DNA from: an uncultured Eubacteriales bacterium
GTDB taxonomy: Bacteria; Bacillota; Clostridia; Peptostreptococcales; Anaerovoracaceae
Assembly: GCA_902786815.1 (NCBI GenBank)
Contig: CADADV010000005.1
Span: 1-64,000, forward strand
DNA: 64,000 nucleotides
Reading direction: 5' to 3'
Part shown: in pieces, positions 7,784 through 15,343 of the stretch
How the letters are laid out: every line of letters begins with the position of its first letter
Numbering within the stretch: the stretch's first letter is position 1
Translations under genes and position numbers: made by a program
The notes under the pieces: generated by a model
Database searches by the model: none
The model's input: the letters and a program-made list of their open reading frames with translations, nothing else
Told to the model about the DNA's origin: nothing

Positions 7784-9982
7784 CTATTCAAGGCGAAAGA
7801 CCTCCTGTCTGATCATCTGTGCAATATGTGCGCGTGGAAACAAATACATTACTTGTTCGCAGAAATCTATAACCCACTCTGCGACTCCTTGTTCCCTCAT
7901 CTTCGTGGCCTGCTCTTCCGTAAGATGTCCCCCCATCATCACACGTTTAGTTATTTGGTATGCTTCTTTCCGTTCAAGACCTACACCCACCAAATATAAA
8001 AACAAATCGTCTCTGGAACCTATCATATCGGCAAGCGGAAGGCTGCCGTCTATAACCATCTGTTTTGCGTCACTTTCCCACGGTATCGAAGAATGCGCCA
8101 TGCTTAGAGCGGTGATCAGTTCCTCATAAGTGCGTACTTTTAACGCCTTTATTAATGGATCAGCTATTTTTAGCTGAGTCCATATCTTCGGAACGTCTTT
8201 ATCCGACCCCGCCTCGTTGAAATTAACTTTCTCTTCGTTATAAAACAAGTTATACCGCACCCGCTCCATCTTTTTTACACCTATCAAACTGATTTGTGGG
8301 AAGATATCATGAAACATACGATCCGGATACTTGTCCATATCGACGCCTTTTGTTTCAAGCGGATCTTTCTCAGGAAACGCACCATCCTTCATAAGGTAAA
8401 TACGGATCCATCTTGCTTGCTTGCTGCCTCCAAGCGGATATGACAGACAGCGATAGTCGGGAAGTTCACGGAACAAGAATGCCTGCGCAAAGTAAATGAA
8501 CGCCATCGAGCACTGAATCTCCAAGGCCGGTTCTTTCCCCTCATATTCTTCCCTTGTCATTTCAAACGGAAGATTCACACCGCCATATTCGGGTTCCATC
8601 GGATTCACGTCAGAAAAGCCGCTCGTATATGCGATCAGCGAAGAGGTTATCGTCCCTCTGAAAAAGGTCACGTGATGAAGACGCTTGGCTTCTTTCGCAA
8701 TCAGGCTTGCGATCAGGTAGTATGCTGAATGCTTATTTCTTGCAACAACTTTCAATTCGTGGGCAAGTCGATCTTTCACTGCTTCTGGGGGTTTATCTCC
8801 AAACCGTTCCTTCAGCCCCTTTTGACAAATGCTATTCAGCTTCTGATCCGCGTCCGGCATTTCAAGCCTTTGTATATAATTTGGAGCGTTCCCTTTTCGA
8901 TCGCTCTTATCTATGAATCTTAAAATGTTTTCATCCCACATCACCCTAACCGTTCCCGTCACACCGTTTTTTTGCTTGGCAATAATGACTTCGCATTCAT
9001 CTGGTTTGTCTGTCTCTTCGTTGTAGTATTCATCTCTGTATAGGAAGATAACCATATCCACATACTTTTCGATTGCATCGGTATATAGAAAATCCGAAAT
9101 AACAGGTCTGTGCTCAGCCCTAATCTCAGGTCTGCGTGAAAGCTGCGAAATTACCAATACGGGACATTCCAATTCTATTGCAAGCATTTTTAGTTTCGAT
9201 GTTATTGCGACAATTTCTTGCTCTCTTGTCTTGAATCGGTCATCACACGCATTCAAAAGTTGCAAATAATCAACGATCACTAAATCAAGTCTTTTTTCAC
9301 CCTTGAGCTCCAGACTCTTTTTTCTTATTTCCGTTACGTTTGCGAACGGCTTGTCATCAATGATGATATTCATCTTAGAAAGTCTTTTGGCTGCATTATT
9401 GATAACGCATTCTTCTTCTGCGTCGAGTTTTCCACTGCGAATCTTTTGAAGGCTAATCTGGGATTCCATAGCCAGCGGCCTCTGTTCTGCCTGTTCCTTG
9501 GACATCTCCAAACTAAAAAACATTACGGACGCATCGTTGTTTGCTGCCGCGTTCAGGGCCAATGACAGCGCAAAAGCCGTTTTGCCCATTGCGGGTCTTG
9601 CCGCCAACAAAATTAGATCGGACTTTTGAAGGCCCCCTGTCAGCTTATCGAGTTCATAAAACCCTGTCGTAACTCCTGTAAGTCCGCTCCCCGCCTTTGC
9701 TTCTTCATTTTTCAAATCTCTCAACATCTTTGTTCTAAACGGATGCCTCATTCTTCTGATCAGGATGCGAAATATCCCATCTTCCGTCTTTTTACCAGAC
9801 ACGACATTCATAACATGAATGATTTCATTTTCCTCAAAATCCTCCAGCATTTTCTCAAAAGCCTTCTCGAACTCAGCCGCCTTCTCCGGCTTCACATTGA
9901 CCGGCTCGCCCAGAACAAGTTCAACGATCTGCTTTTTCACATCATCACTGATTGCAATCATGTTGGTAGTTTTCTTATTCAT
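7784..9982 (-). CDS. DnaB-type helicase fused to a catalytically degenerate PolC-like region, 732 aa
   Basis: Residues about 98-355 form a replicative helicase RecA-like domain: Walker A ARPAMGKT (128-135), Walker B VIVDYLQLL (235-243) and LYRDEYY (314-320). It is very close to the chromosomal DnaB at 59333-60718, but the full DnaB N-terminal domain is missing. The position of the DnaB KQR arginine finger reads KQK (336-338). Residues about 380-732 align by eye with the palm/fingers part of PolC: LKERFGD, RGTITSS (442-448), VNPMEPEYGG, IGSRDDLFLYL (654-664) and YLFPRAH (713-719). The catalytic PDID stretch of PolC is replaced by PALEIQCS (485-492), and the third Asp by S565 in ISLIG. Polymerase activity is therefore unlikely. 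The start follows AAGGAGG by 5 bases. Promoter C drives it. Confidence 0.8.
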   Translation of the reverse strand: MNKKTTNMIAISDDVKKQIVELVLGEPVNVKPEKAAEFEKAFEKMLEDFEENEIIHVMNVVSGKKTEDGIFRILIRRMRHPFRTKMLRDLKNEEAKAGSGLTGVTTGFYELDKLTGGLQKSDLILLAARPAMGKTAFALSLALNAAANNDASVMFFSLEMSKEQAEQRPLAMESQISLQKIRSGKLDAEEECVINNAAKRLSKMNIIIDDKPFANVTEIRKKSLELKGEKRLDLVIVDYLQLLNACDDRFKTREQEIVAITSKLKMLAIELECPVLVISQLSRRPEIRAEHRPVISDFLYTDAIEKYVDMVIFLYRDEYYNEETDKPDECEVIIAKQKNGVTGTVRVMWDENILRFIDKSDRKGNAPNYIQRLEMPDADQKLNSICQKGLKERFGDKPPEAVKDRLAHELKVVARNKHSAYYLIASLIAKEAKRLHHVTFFRGTITSSLIAYTSGFSDVNPMEPEYGGVNLPFEMTREEYEGKEPALEIQCSMAFIYFAQAFLFRELPDYRCLSYPLGGSKQARWIRIYLMKDGAFPEKDPLETKGVDMDKYPDRMFHDIFPQISLIGVKKMERVRYNLFYNEEKVNFNEAGSDKDVPKIWTQLKIADPLIKALKVRTYEELITALSMAHSSIPWESDAKQMVIDGSLPLADMIGSRDDLFLYLVGVGLERKEAYQITKRVMMGGHLTEEQATKMREQGVAEWVIDFCEQVMYLFPRAHIAQMIRQEVFRLE

Positions 9983-10017
9983 AACAACCTCCTTGTTCAA
10001 TTACTTCAACAATTCAA

Positions 10018-10052
10018 ATTATACGAATTGGTATGTGTCGAATTTGGAGCAT
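10018..10052 (-). promoter_or_regulatory. Island promoter C: TATAAT box with 18-bp dyad
   Basis: Read on the minus strand, TATAAT (10018-10023) is preceded by TGCTCCAAATTCGACACA (10034-10051), matching promoter A in nearly every position. The start codon of the helicase-polymerase fusion lies about 35 bases downstream. The high conservation of both boxes and of the spacing suggests that the three transcription units are controlled by one regulator, which I do not see in the window. Confidence 0.7.
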
Positions 10053-10136
10053 ACTCGGTACCGCTTGTTGAAATCTGTGGGAGTAATGTGAGAGTTATGT
10101 GGGAATAAAGCCCTTTTGGGGCCCTTTTTCAAAAAG

Positions 10137-10170
10137 AAAAAAGCTTGAAACCGTTGAAATTTCAAGCTTT
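10137..10170 (-). terminator. Terminator behind tRNA-Arg
   Basis: On the minus strand the tRNA is followed by the arms AAGCTTGAAA and TTTCAAGCTT (10-bp perfect stem) and then a T-run. This is a standard Rho-independent terminator that separates the tRNA from the island. Confidence 0.8.
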
Positions 10171-10171
10171 C

Positions 10172-10246
10172 TGGCACCCCCAGCCGGAATCGAACCAGCA
10201 ACTAATCTTTAGGAGAGATTTGTTATATCCATTTAACTATGAGGGC
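10172..10246 (-). tRNA. tRNA-Arg (anticodon CCU)
   Basis: A 75-nt cloverleaf including the encoded CCA. The acceptor stem GCCCTCA pairs with TGGGGGT, with two G-T pairs. The anticodon stem is AATCT/AGATT around the loop CTCCTAA, so the anticodon is CCT, reading AGG. The T arm is GCTGG/CCGGC with the TTCGATT loop. The D arm is weak (GTT/AAC). The 3' end faces the accessory island at 1-10 kb. tRNA-Arg(CCU) genes are well-known integration sites, but no second copy of the tRNA 3' end was found inside the window. Confidence 0.9.
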
Positions 10247-10251
10247 TTATT

Positions 10252-10276
10252 GAGGCGGCTGGTTGTCAGCCGCCTC
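10252..10276 (-). other. Strong hairpin in the 5' leader of tRNA-Arg
   Basis: Arms GAGGCGGCTG and CAGCCGCCTC pair perfectly (10 bp) around a 5-base loop. The hairpin lies between the tRNA promoter and the tRNA, so it should be transcribed as the pre-tRNA leader. It is not followed by a T-run on the minus strand. It may also serve as the 3' end of the L,D-transpeptidase message. Confidence 0.6.
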
Positions 10277-10280
10277 GCAT

Positions 10281-10309
10281 ATAGTAACATACCGTCTGTG
10301 CGGTGTCAA
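10281..10309 (-). promoter_or_regulatory. Promoter of tRNA-Arg
   Basis: On the minus strand TTGACA (10304-10309) and TACTAT (10281-10286) are separated by exactly 17 bases. The predicted start near 10274 places the leader hairpin at the very 5' end of the pre-tRNA. Confidence 0.75.
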
Positions 10310-10315
10310 AGCAAA

Positions 10316-11773
10316 TCAGTAGATGACGATCTTCGTTCCGCTCTTGCAGTTCTTGTAGATCCACTTGGCGTTCTTCAGTTTCAGCCGGATGCATCCGTGG
10401 GATTTGTTCTTCCCGAGCGTCCCGCTCAGAACGGAGGATTTGCTCCAGGGTTTATAGAGGATCGAGTGGAAGTAGTACTCGTACTTGATCCTGGTCGCGT
10501 ACCAGACGGAGTAGCCTTTCTGCTCACCGAAGTGGGATACCTTGCCGCAGACCTTGAACTTTCCTTTGATGGTCGGCGTGGACTTCTTGCCCGTGGTGCA
10601 CTTCCAGTAGTCTTTCAGTTTCCAGTTCCCCTTCTTGCCTTTGTAAATGCAGGTCCTGTTCTTCGTGCAGTCCACTGCGATGAGATACTTGGTTTTGCTG
10701 CCGGTGTTCTTGACCTTGTCCCACATCTTCTCGCTGCAGCCGCTCTTCAGGCCGTCTTCATTATAGTAATAAGAGTCGCCGTCGATTTTGATGGTTTTGT
10801 CCTTGATGTAGGCTCCGTTCTTGCTGTATCTGTCGCCGACTTCTCCGGTTGTCTTTACCTTGCTGCTGTCTTTCTTCCAGGCGCCATATGTCGTCTTCCC
10901 GTTTTCGCTGTTGTAGGCACGGACGCGGAAATAATATTTCTTCTTGTCTTTCAGCTTCGGCACTTTCTTTGTGGCCGCCTTCAGTTTATACTTCGTCGCT
11001 TTGCTGAAATCACTGTTCAGTGACACCTGCAGCTCGTAGCCTGTGCAGGCGACCTTCGTCCAGGTCACATTGACATATGGTTTGTCGCTTTTGATCGTTT
11101 TGATCGGTGCGGCCTTTGGCTTTGCCGGGCTGATCGGGAATGTCTGGCTCTTGGAGCCTGCTGCGAATCTGCCGCCTGCCGCGAATACGACTGTCACCTT
11201 CGCCGTTCCGACCTTGATGTTATTGGAATACTTCAGCGTATAGTCTTTGTTGTTGCGCAGAGTCACACTCCCATACTGCACAAGCGGCTTGGGTGTGATC
11301 TGTGATCCGGTTTTGTAGCGAGTCTTTTTGGCGAGCGTCACCTTGACCTTGCTCAATGGGATAGCTGTGATCTGGAATTCGACGGGCTGGGATGTGCCAG
11401 TACATTTCGCGTTTTCTTTTTCCAGCGCCACAGCTGTTACCGCTGCCGTTCCGGGCTTGACGTTGTTCGTATATACCAGCTCGTAATCCACGCCCGGCGT
11501 AAGGCCTGTCAGTTCTGCTCCTTCAAATATCAGGGCCGGTTTCGGCTTGATCGCAGATCCTGTCGCCACATATGTTGTTTTCGCCAGCGTCAGTTCAACA
11601 GCGCTCAGATCGATCGGTTCCGTTGCTTCCGGCTCCGGCACATTTTGCTCCATCTGCGGATCATTCGGTCCGATTCCGTCTTCTGCCGCTGTATCCGGCA
11701 CGATGTCTTCTCCCGCAAAAGCAACGCCTGTTGCCATCAAAAGCAAAAGCATGAAAACTACTATCTTCCTCAT
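10316..11773 (-). CDS. Secreted L,D-transpeptidase (YkuD) with Ig-like and fibronectin-like domains, 485 aa
   Basis: This is an exported peptidoglycan cross-linking enzyme. The N-terminus is a signal peptide (MRKIVVFMLLLLMATG, cleavage near AFA-GED). Two similar Ig-like repeats follow (about 55-200, each with the pattern YTNN or YSNN...GTA.VT). Next comes a fibronectin type III-like segment (about 215-310) and then the YkuD catalytic domain (about 345-485), with a histidine in YYFHS and the SHGCIRL signature (catalytic C461). AAGGAGG lies 5 bases before the ATG. Its promoter is at 11804-11831. It is a single gene, unrelated to the island. L,D-transpeptidases make 3-3 cross-links or anchor proteins; which of these applies cannot be told. 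Confidence 0.9.
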   Translation of the reverse strand: MRKIVVFMLLLLMATGVAFAGEDIVPDTAAEDGIGPNDPQMEQNVPEPEATEPIDLSAVELTLAKTTYVATGSAIKPKPALIFEGAELTGLTPGVDYELVYTNNVKPGTAAVTAVALEKENAKCTGTSQPVEFQITAIPLSKVKVTLAKKTRYKTGSQITPKPLVQYGSVTLRNNKDYTLKYSNNIKVGTAKVTVVFAAGGRFAAGSKSQTFPISPAKPKAAPIKTIKSDKPYVNVTWTKVACTGYELQVSLNSDFSKATKYKLKAATKKVPKLKDKKKYYFRVRAYNSENGKTTYGAWKKDSSKVKTTGEVGDRYSKNGAYIKDKTIKIDGDSYYYNEDGLKSGCSEKMWDKVKNTGSKTKYLIAVDCTKNRTCIYKGKKGNWKLKDYWKCTTGKKSTPTIKGKFKVCGKVSHFGEQKGYSVWYATRIKYEYYFHSILYKPWSKSSVLSGTLGKNKSHGCIRLKLKNAKWIYKNCKSGTKIVIY

Positions 11774-11803
11774 CTCGGCCTCCTTTTCTCAGTTGCTGCC
11801 TTT

Positions 11804-11831
11804 ATTATATCAGCACATCGTAAAAAAACAA
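11804..11831 (-). promoter_or_regulatory. Promoter of the L,D-transpeptidase gene
   Basis: On the minus strand TTGTTT (11826-11831) and TATAAT (11804-11809) are separated by 16 bases, about 30 bases upstream of the start codon. Confidence 0.65.
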
Positions 11832-11969
11832 CTTAAACGATGTATAGATACTGCGCTTCACGCCGCTGCAGCCGCCTTTAACTGGATAATTTTAGTCCAG
11901 ATTGCATTTTTGATGTTTTTTTGGATTTTGCACTATACAATATGATGTGGTCTGTTATATAATCATCGT

Positions 11970-12005
11970 GCACGAAACCACCAAATAATGTGGTGGGGCT
12001 AGTGC
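11970..12005 (+). promoter_or_regulatory. Structured leader in front of the NrdD-tail-like gene
   Basis: Two nested helices can be drawn: GCAC (11970-11973) with GTGC (12002-12005), and CCACCA (11978-11983) with TGGTGG (11991-11996), closing a 7-base loop. The structure ends 5 bases before the ribosome binding site AGGAGG. A TATAAT box lies just upstream (11958-11963). It could be a small regulatory RNA element, but it matches no class I can name with confidence. Confidence 0.45.
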
Positions 12006-12023
12006 GAAAAGGAGGTAATAATC

Positions 12024-12308
12024 ATGTCAGTCGTAATCACAGGCAACGCAGATCCGCAGGAAGCTCAGGCTTACGTGGAATATCTTGAAGAGAAATATAA
12101 CAGAAAGCTGAACAAACTGGACATTAACATCGATGGAGAATATGCTGATCTCAACTATGAGTTTGCACATGTTCCGTTCGAGCGCATCAGAAGAATCACC
12201 GGTTATCTAGTAGGCACGATGGATCACTGGAATGACGCCAAGACAGCTGAAGAAGCTGACCGCGTCAAGCACTCACTGGGTGATGAGAAGATGGAGACCC
12301 TGTCATAG
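12024..12308 (+). CDS. Small protein resembling the C-terminal tail of anaerobic ribonucleotide reductase, 94 aa
   Basis: The C-terminal half (RRITGYLVGTMDHWNDAK followed by EEADRVKH) resembles the end of NrdD-type anaerobic ribonucleoside-triphosphate reductases (GYL...DRFN..K..E...RVKH). The glycyl-radical motif and the whole catalytic barrel are absent. Such orphan small NrdD-like proteins are known in Clostridia and are often annotated as the reductase itself, which would be misleading here. AAAGGAGG lies 7 bases before the ATG. The gene stands alone between divergent promoters and a strong terminator at 12335-12380, behind a structured leader. Its role is unknown. Confidence 0.6.
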   Translation: MSVVITGNADPQEAQAYVEYLEEKYNRKLNKLDINIDGEYADLNYEFAHVPFERIRRITGYLVGTMDHWNDAKTAEEADRVKHSLGDEKMETLS

Positions 12309-12334
12309 GATCCCAGTGCATCTTGTGAGCCAAG

Positions 12335-12380
12335 AAGTATCACGATTCTTTCGAAAGCAAGTCGATTCGTGATACTTTTT
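12335..12380 (+). terminator. Terminator of the NrdD-tail-like gene
   Basis: The arms AAGTATCACGA (12335-12345) and TCGTGATACTT (12367-12377) pair perfectly, and a run of Ts follows. The same AAGTATCAC core recurs in the next terminator. Confidence 0.8.
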
Positions 12381-12402
12381 GATGAAATATAAATCAGCAA
12401 CG

Positions 12403-12457
12403 AAAAAAGTATCACTATTTCCGTTCATATGGCGGAGATAGTGATACTTTTATTTTT
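12403..12457. terminator. Bidirectional terminator, mainly serving alr
   Basis: AAAAGTATCACTAT and ATAGTGATACTTTT form a long stem, with A-runs on one side and T-runs on the other, so it can stop transcription in both directions. It lies 17 bases beyond the stop of alr. Confidence 0.75.
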
Positions 12458-12473
12458 CAAACTCTCTTGCGAA

Positions 12474-13613
12474 TTAGTACACGTACACCTTCGGCAGTCT
12501 CTGTCCGAACGCGCAGGCGATTTCGTAGTTGATCGTACCGGTCGCTTCTGCGATATCGTCAGCGGAGATCTCGTAGATGCCGTCCTTACCCATGATGGTG
12601 ACTTCATCACCGATGCGTACGTACGGAACATGGGTGACGTCGATCATGCACTGGTCCATGCAGATGTTGCCGGTGATCGGCGCCTTGACGCCGTTAACGA
12701 TGACCTGAGCCTTGGAAGAATACGGACGAGGATATCCGTCTGCGTAGCCAAGCGGAATCGTTGCGATGATGCTGTCCTTTTCGGCGGTCCACTTGCGGCC
12801 GTAACTGATGGATGTTCCTGCCGGAACTTTCTTCAGATGCACGATGTTGGCTTTGACGCTCATGACAGGTCTGATCTCGAACTTGCTTCTGTCCACTTCA
12901 TCCGACGGGTAGAGTCCGTAGAGAATGATGCCCGGACGTACCTGATTGTAGTGCGCCGTCGGGATCTCCATGATCGCGGCGCTGTTCGCGAGCGCTCTCA
13001 TCGGCAGGTTGATATCGGCTTTCTGCAGAGCTTTGTAGAATCCGGCGTATCTGTTCTCCTGCATGTGCGCGTAGTTCTTGTCCGCAGCGTCTGCTGTCGC
13101 GAAATGGGAGAAGAGCCCGATCAGCTTGATGTGCTGCAGGGTCGTGATCATCTTGACGTCTTCGACGGAGGCCGGATCTTCCGGGTTGTATCCGATACGG
13201 CCCATTCCTGTATCGACGGCAATGTAGCATTCGATGGTTTTGCCTGCCTTGCGTGCGGCGTTGTTGATCGCTTCCGCATTCGCATAGCTGCAGACGACCG
13301 GCGTCAGATCGTATTCAGCAAGGACGTCCGCATATGGTTCCGGCGTCAGTCCGAGAATCAGGATCTGCTCTGTCTTATATCCTGCGTTACGGAGCTTGAT
13401 TGCTTCGGAAAGTGTTGCCACCCCGAAAGATTTCACACCGTTTGCCCGGAGAACAGATGCACATTTCACAGAACCGTGGCCGTAGCCGTCGGCCTTGATG
13501 ATTCCTGTGATCTTCTTGTCAATGCCGACTTTGGATATGATCTGCTTGATGTTGAAATCCAAATTTGAAAGATTGATCTCTGCCCACGCGGCCCTCATTG
13601 CTTCCTTATACAT
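12474..13613 (-). CDS. alr: Alanine racemase, 379 aa
   Basis: This pyridoxal-phosphate enzyme interconverts L- and D-alanine for peptidoglycan. The cofactor lysine is K40 in KADGYGHG. The catalytic tyrosine lies in SYGRKW (near 272), and the GNICMDQ segment of the C-terminal barrel is present. Length is normal for the family. AAAGGA stands ahead of the ATG at 13613. The gene is single, between the bidirectional terminator and the terminator of the his operon, so it must have its own promoter in the short AT-rich gap upstream. No clear -35/-10 pair was recognised there. Confidence 0.95.
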   Translation of the reverse strand: MYKEAMRAAWAEINLSNLDFNIKQIISKVGIDKKITGIIKADGYGHGSVKCASVLRANGVKSFGVATLSEAIKLRNAGYKTEQILILGLTPEPYADVLAEYDLTPVVCSYANAEAINNAARKAGKTIECYIAVDTGMGRIGYNPEDPASVEDVKMITTLQHIKLIGLFSHFATADAADKNYAHMQENRYAGFYKALQKADINLPMRALANSAAIMEIPTAHYNQVRPGIILYGLYPSDEVDRSKFEIRPVMSVKANIVHLKKVPAGTSISYGRKWTAEKDSIIATIPLGYADGYPRPYSSKAQVIVNGVKAPITGNICMDQCMIDVTHVPYVRIGDEVTIMGKDGIYEISADDIAEATGTINYEIACAFGQRLPKVYVY

Positions 13614-13649
13614 GTTACTATTAGTCCTTTCAGTTTATAAAAATAATAA

Positions 13650-13704
13650 TAAAAAAACAGTGCTATGATCCCAATGAAAATAACCCCACTAGGATTATAG
13701 CACT
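13650..13704 (-). terminator. Terminator of the his operon
   Basis: On the minus strand AGTGCTATAATCC and GGATCATAGCACT form a 13-bp stem with one G-T pair, followed by a run of seven Ts. It lies 52 bases downstream of hisJ. Confidence 0.8.
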
Positions 13705-13755
13705 TTCGCGCTTGGTATGAAAGGGGAAACAGGACTTGAAGGATGCGGAGATGCA

Positions 13756-14565
13756 TCAAAGATAATCACTGTATCTGTCAAACCTGCTGCAAAGGCTATC
13801 CGTACTGTGGCTGTCGCTGGACAGGATGAACCTGCCGCCGTGAGCCGCGATGTAGTCCACGATCGGCTTCGACGGATAGGTATCGGTCCGGTAGCCCCGT
13901 GTCATGCCGCCGGTGTTGATTTCAAAAAGCGCGACGGTCTGCAGCAGCTTGTCGACTGCCTTCTGCCAGGCCGCGATATAACGCGGATGGCCTTCGTCAA
14001 AGAGCGCGCCCTGCTTGCCGCCTTCTCCGCCGGCGTTGTATTTGGTGATCAGATCGAGGTGTCCGATGATGTCTGCGCCGGTCATCTCGACAACACGGCT
14101 TACGGTTTCGTAATACCGCTCGATCATGGCGTACACATCACCGCCGAAGTACTTCTCGGCGATTTCCAGCCAGATCTCTTTCGTTTCATCGATGACGACG
14201 ATGCCGCCCCCTTCCGGGCTGCAGTCGATGTAGTGGACAGAGCCGATGACATAGTCCCAGTCTCTTGTGGGTGTCCCGGCCAGGCAGTCCTGCTCGACGC
14301 CGCAGAGGATCTCCATCCGGCCTGCGTACTCCGCAGCCAGTGCGCGGACCTCCGCTTCATAAGCGTCCTGATCGGACAGCAGCATGCAGTAGCTCTCGTC
14401 ATAAGGGGTGTAGCCGTGACCGGAAAAACCGTAGACCTTCAGCCCCTGGGCGAACGCTGCAGCCGCCATCTCCGCCGCGGTGTTTCCTCCATCGCAGTAT
14501 GATGTGTGGGTGTGGAAATCCGCCAGGCTGTTTTTGTTTAATTCCAAGTATCTGCTGAAGTTCAT
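13756..14565 (-). CDS. hisJ: Histidinol-phosphatase, PHP family, 269 aa
   Basis: This enzyme removes phosphate from histidinol phosphate in histidine synthesis. The metal-binding motifs of the PHP fold are all visible: [11 protein letters not shown] near the N-terminus, GHGYTP, GVEQD, GSVHY, GHLDL and SSDSH at the end. It is the last gene of the his operon and overlaps the end of hisIE by 4 bases (ATGA). PHP proteins of this type are the Gram-positive histidinol phosphatases and are unrelated to the HisB-N phosphatase of enterics, which agrees with the short HisB in this operon. Confidence 0.93.
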   Translation of the reverse strand: MNFSRYLELNKNSLADFHTHTSYCDGGNTAAEMAAAAFAQGLKVYGFSGHGYTPYDESYCMLLSDQDAYEAEVRALAAEYAGRMEILCGVEQDCLAGTPTRDWDYVIGSVHYIDCSPEGGGIVVIDETKEIWLEIAEKYFGGDVYAMIERYYETVSRVVEMTGADIIGHLDLITKYNAGGEGGKQGALFDEGHPRYIAAWQKAVDKLLQTVALFEINTGGMTRGYRTDTYPSKPIVDYIAAHGGRFILSSDSHSTDSLCSRFDRYSDYL

Positions 14566-15275
14566 TTCGTCATCTTCTCCTGCTTGACCTTGTGGTCGAT
14601 CACATGGCGTGACGCCAGCTCCTCTGTGATGTCATCCAGCGAGATCCCCGCTTCCACCATGAGCACCATCACGTGGTACGCCAGGTCCGCGATCTCGTAA
14701 ATGGTCTCTGCTTTGTCTTCTGCCTTTGCCGCGATGATGACCTCTGTCGACTCCTCTCCCACCTTCTTCAGGATCTTATCCAGTCCCTTCTCGAAGAGGT
14801 ATGTCGTATAGGAGCCCTCCTTCTTTTCGGTCTTCCTTCCGCGGATCAGTTCCATCAATCCTTCATAGGAAAATGTATCGTCGATAGGCGATGCGCCTTC
14901 TGCCGCAAGGGATTCGGCTGCTTCTTCTGCAGCGGATTCGTCCGCTTCCAGCATCGGATAGTCGAAGCACGACCAGGTCCCCAGGTGGCAGGCCGGACCG
15001 TCCGGCTTCACTTTCACCACCAGCGCGTCCCGGTCGCAGTCCGCCGTGATGGACACGATGTGCTGGTAGTTGCCGCTGGTTTCCCCCTTGAGCCAAAGCT
15101 CCTGCCGTGAGCGGCTCCAGAAACAGGTCAGTTTCTTTTCCAGCGAGATCCGCAGGCTCTCTTCATTCATATATGCCAGAGTCAGCACCTCGTTCGTGTC
15201 CACATCGACAACGATCGCCGGCACCAGCCCCTTCTCGTCAAATTTCACGTCTTCTATTTTTACCATTTCTCCCAT
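14562..15275 (-). CDS. hisIE: Bifunctional phosphoribosyl-AMP cyclohydrolase / phosphoribosyl-ATP pyrophosphatase, 237 aa
   Basis: It catalyses steps two and three of histidine synthesis. The N-terminal HisI domain (about 5-115) has the zinc/substrate segments [26 protein letters not shown] and [10 protein letters not shown] short acidic, Ala/Glu-rich linker follows (about 112-130). The HisE domain (about 133-225) has [16 protein letters not shown] and [17 protein letters not shown] precedes the first ATG. It follows hisF after 68 bases and overlaps hisJ by 4 bases. Confidence 0.95.
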   Translation of the reverse strand: MGEMVKIEDVKFDEKGLVPAIVVDVDTNEVLTLAYMNEESLRISLEKKLTCFWSRSRQELWLKGETSGNYQHIVSITADCDRDALVVKVKPDGPACHLGTWSCFDYPMLEADESAAEEAAESLAAEGASPIDDTFSYEGLMELIRGRKTEKKEGSYTTYLFEKGLDKILKKVGEESTEVIIAAKAEDKAETIYEIADLAYHVMVLMVEAGISLDDITEELASRHVIDHKVKQEKMTK

Positions 15276-15343
15276 CGCCTGTCTCCTTATATCTATCTCC
15301 TTATGTCTGTCTCTCCACTTCTATCTTCCTGTTGCTTACAAGG

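Noticed and set aside
7784-9982. Simple second copy of dnaB from a prophage
   Set aside because: The motor domain is DnaB-like, but the N-terminal domain is missing and a PolC-like region is attached; no phage genes are nearby.
1-10170. Duplicate of the tRNA-Arg 3' end marking the far attachment site
   Set aside because: No second copy of the T-arm and acceptor sequence was found in this stretch; the far end, if any, is outside the window.
10145-11023. Long plus-strand open frame opposite the L,D-transpeptidase gene
   Set aside because: It is antisense to a clear secreted enzyme, crosses the tRNA gene and has the hydrophobic low-complexity composition of a shadow frame.
12429-13568. 379-codon plus-strand frame opposite alr
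   Set aside because: Exact shadow of alanine racemase; no ribosome binding site and no family resemblance.
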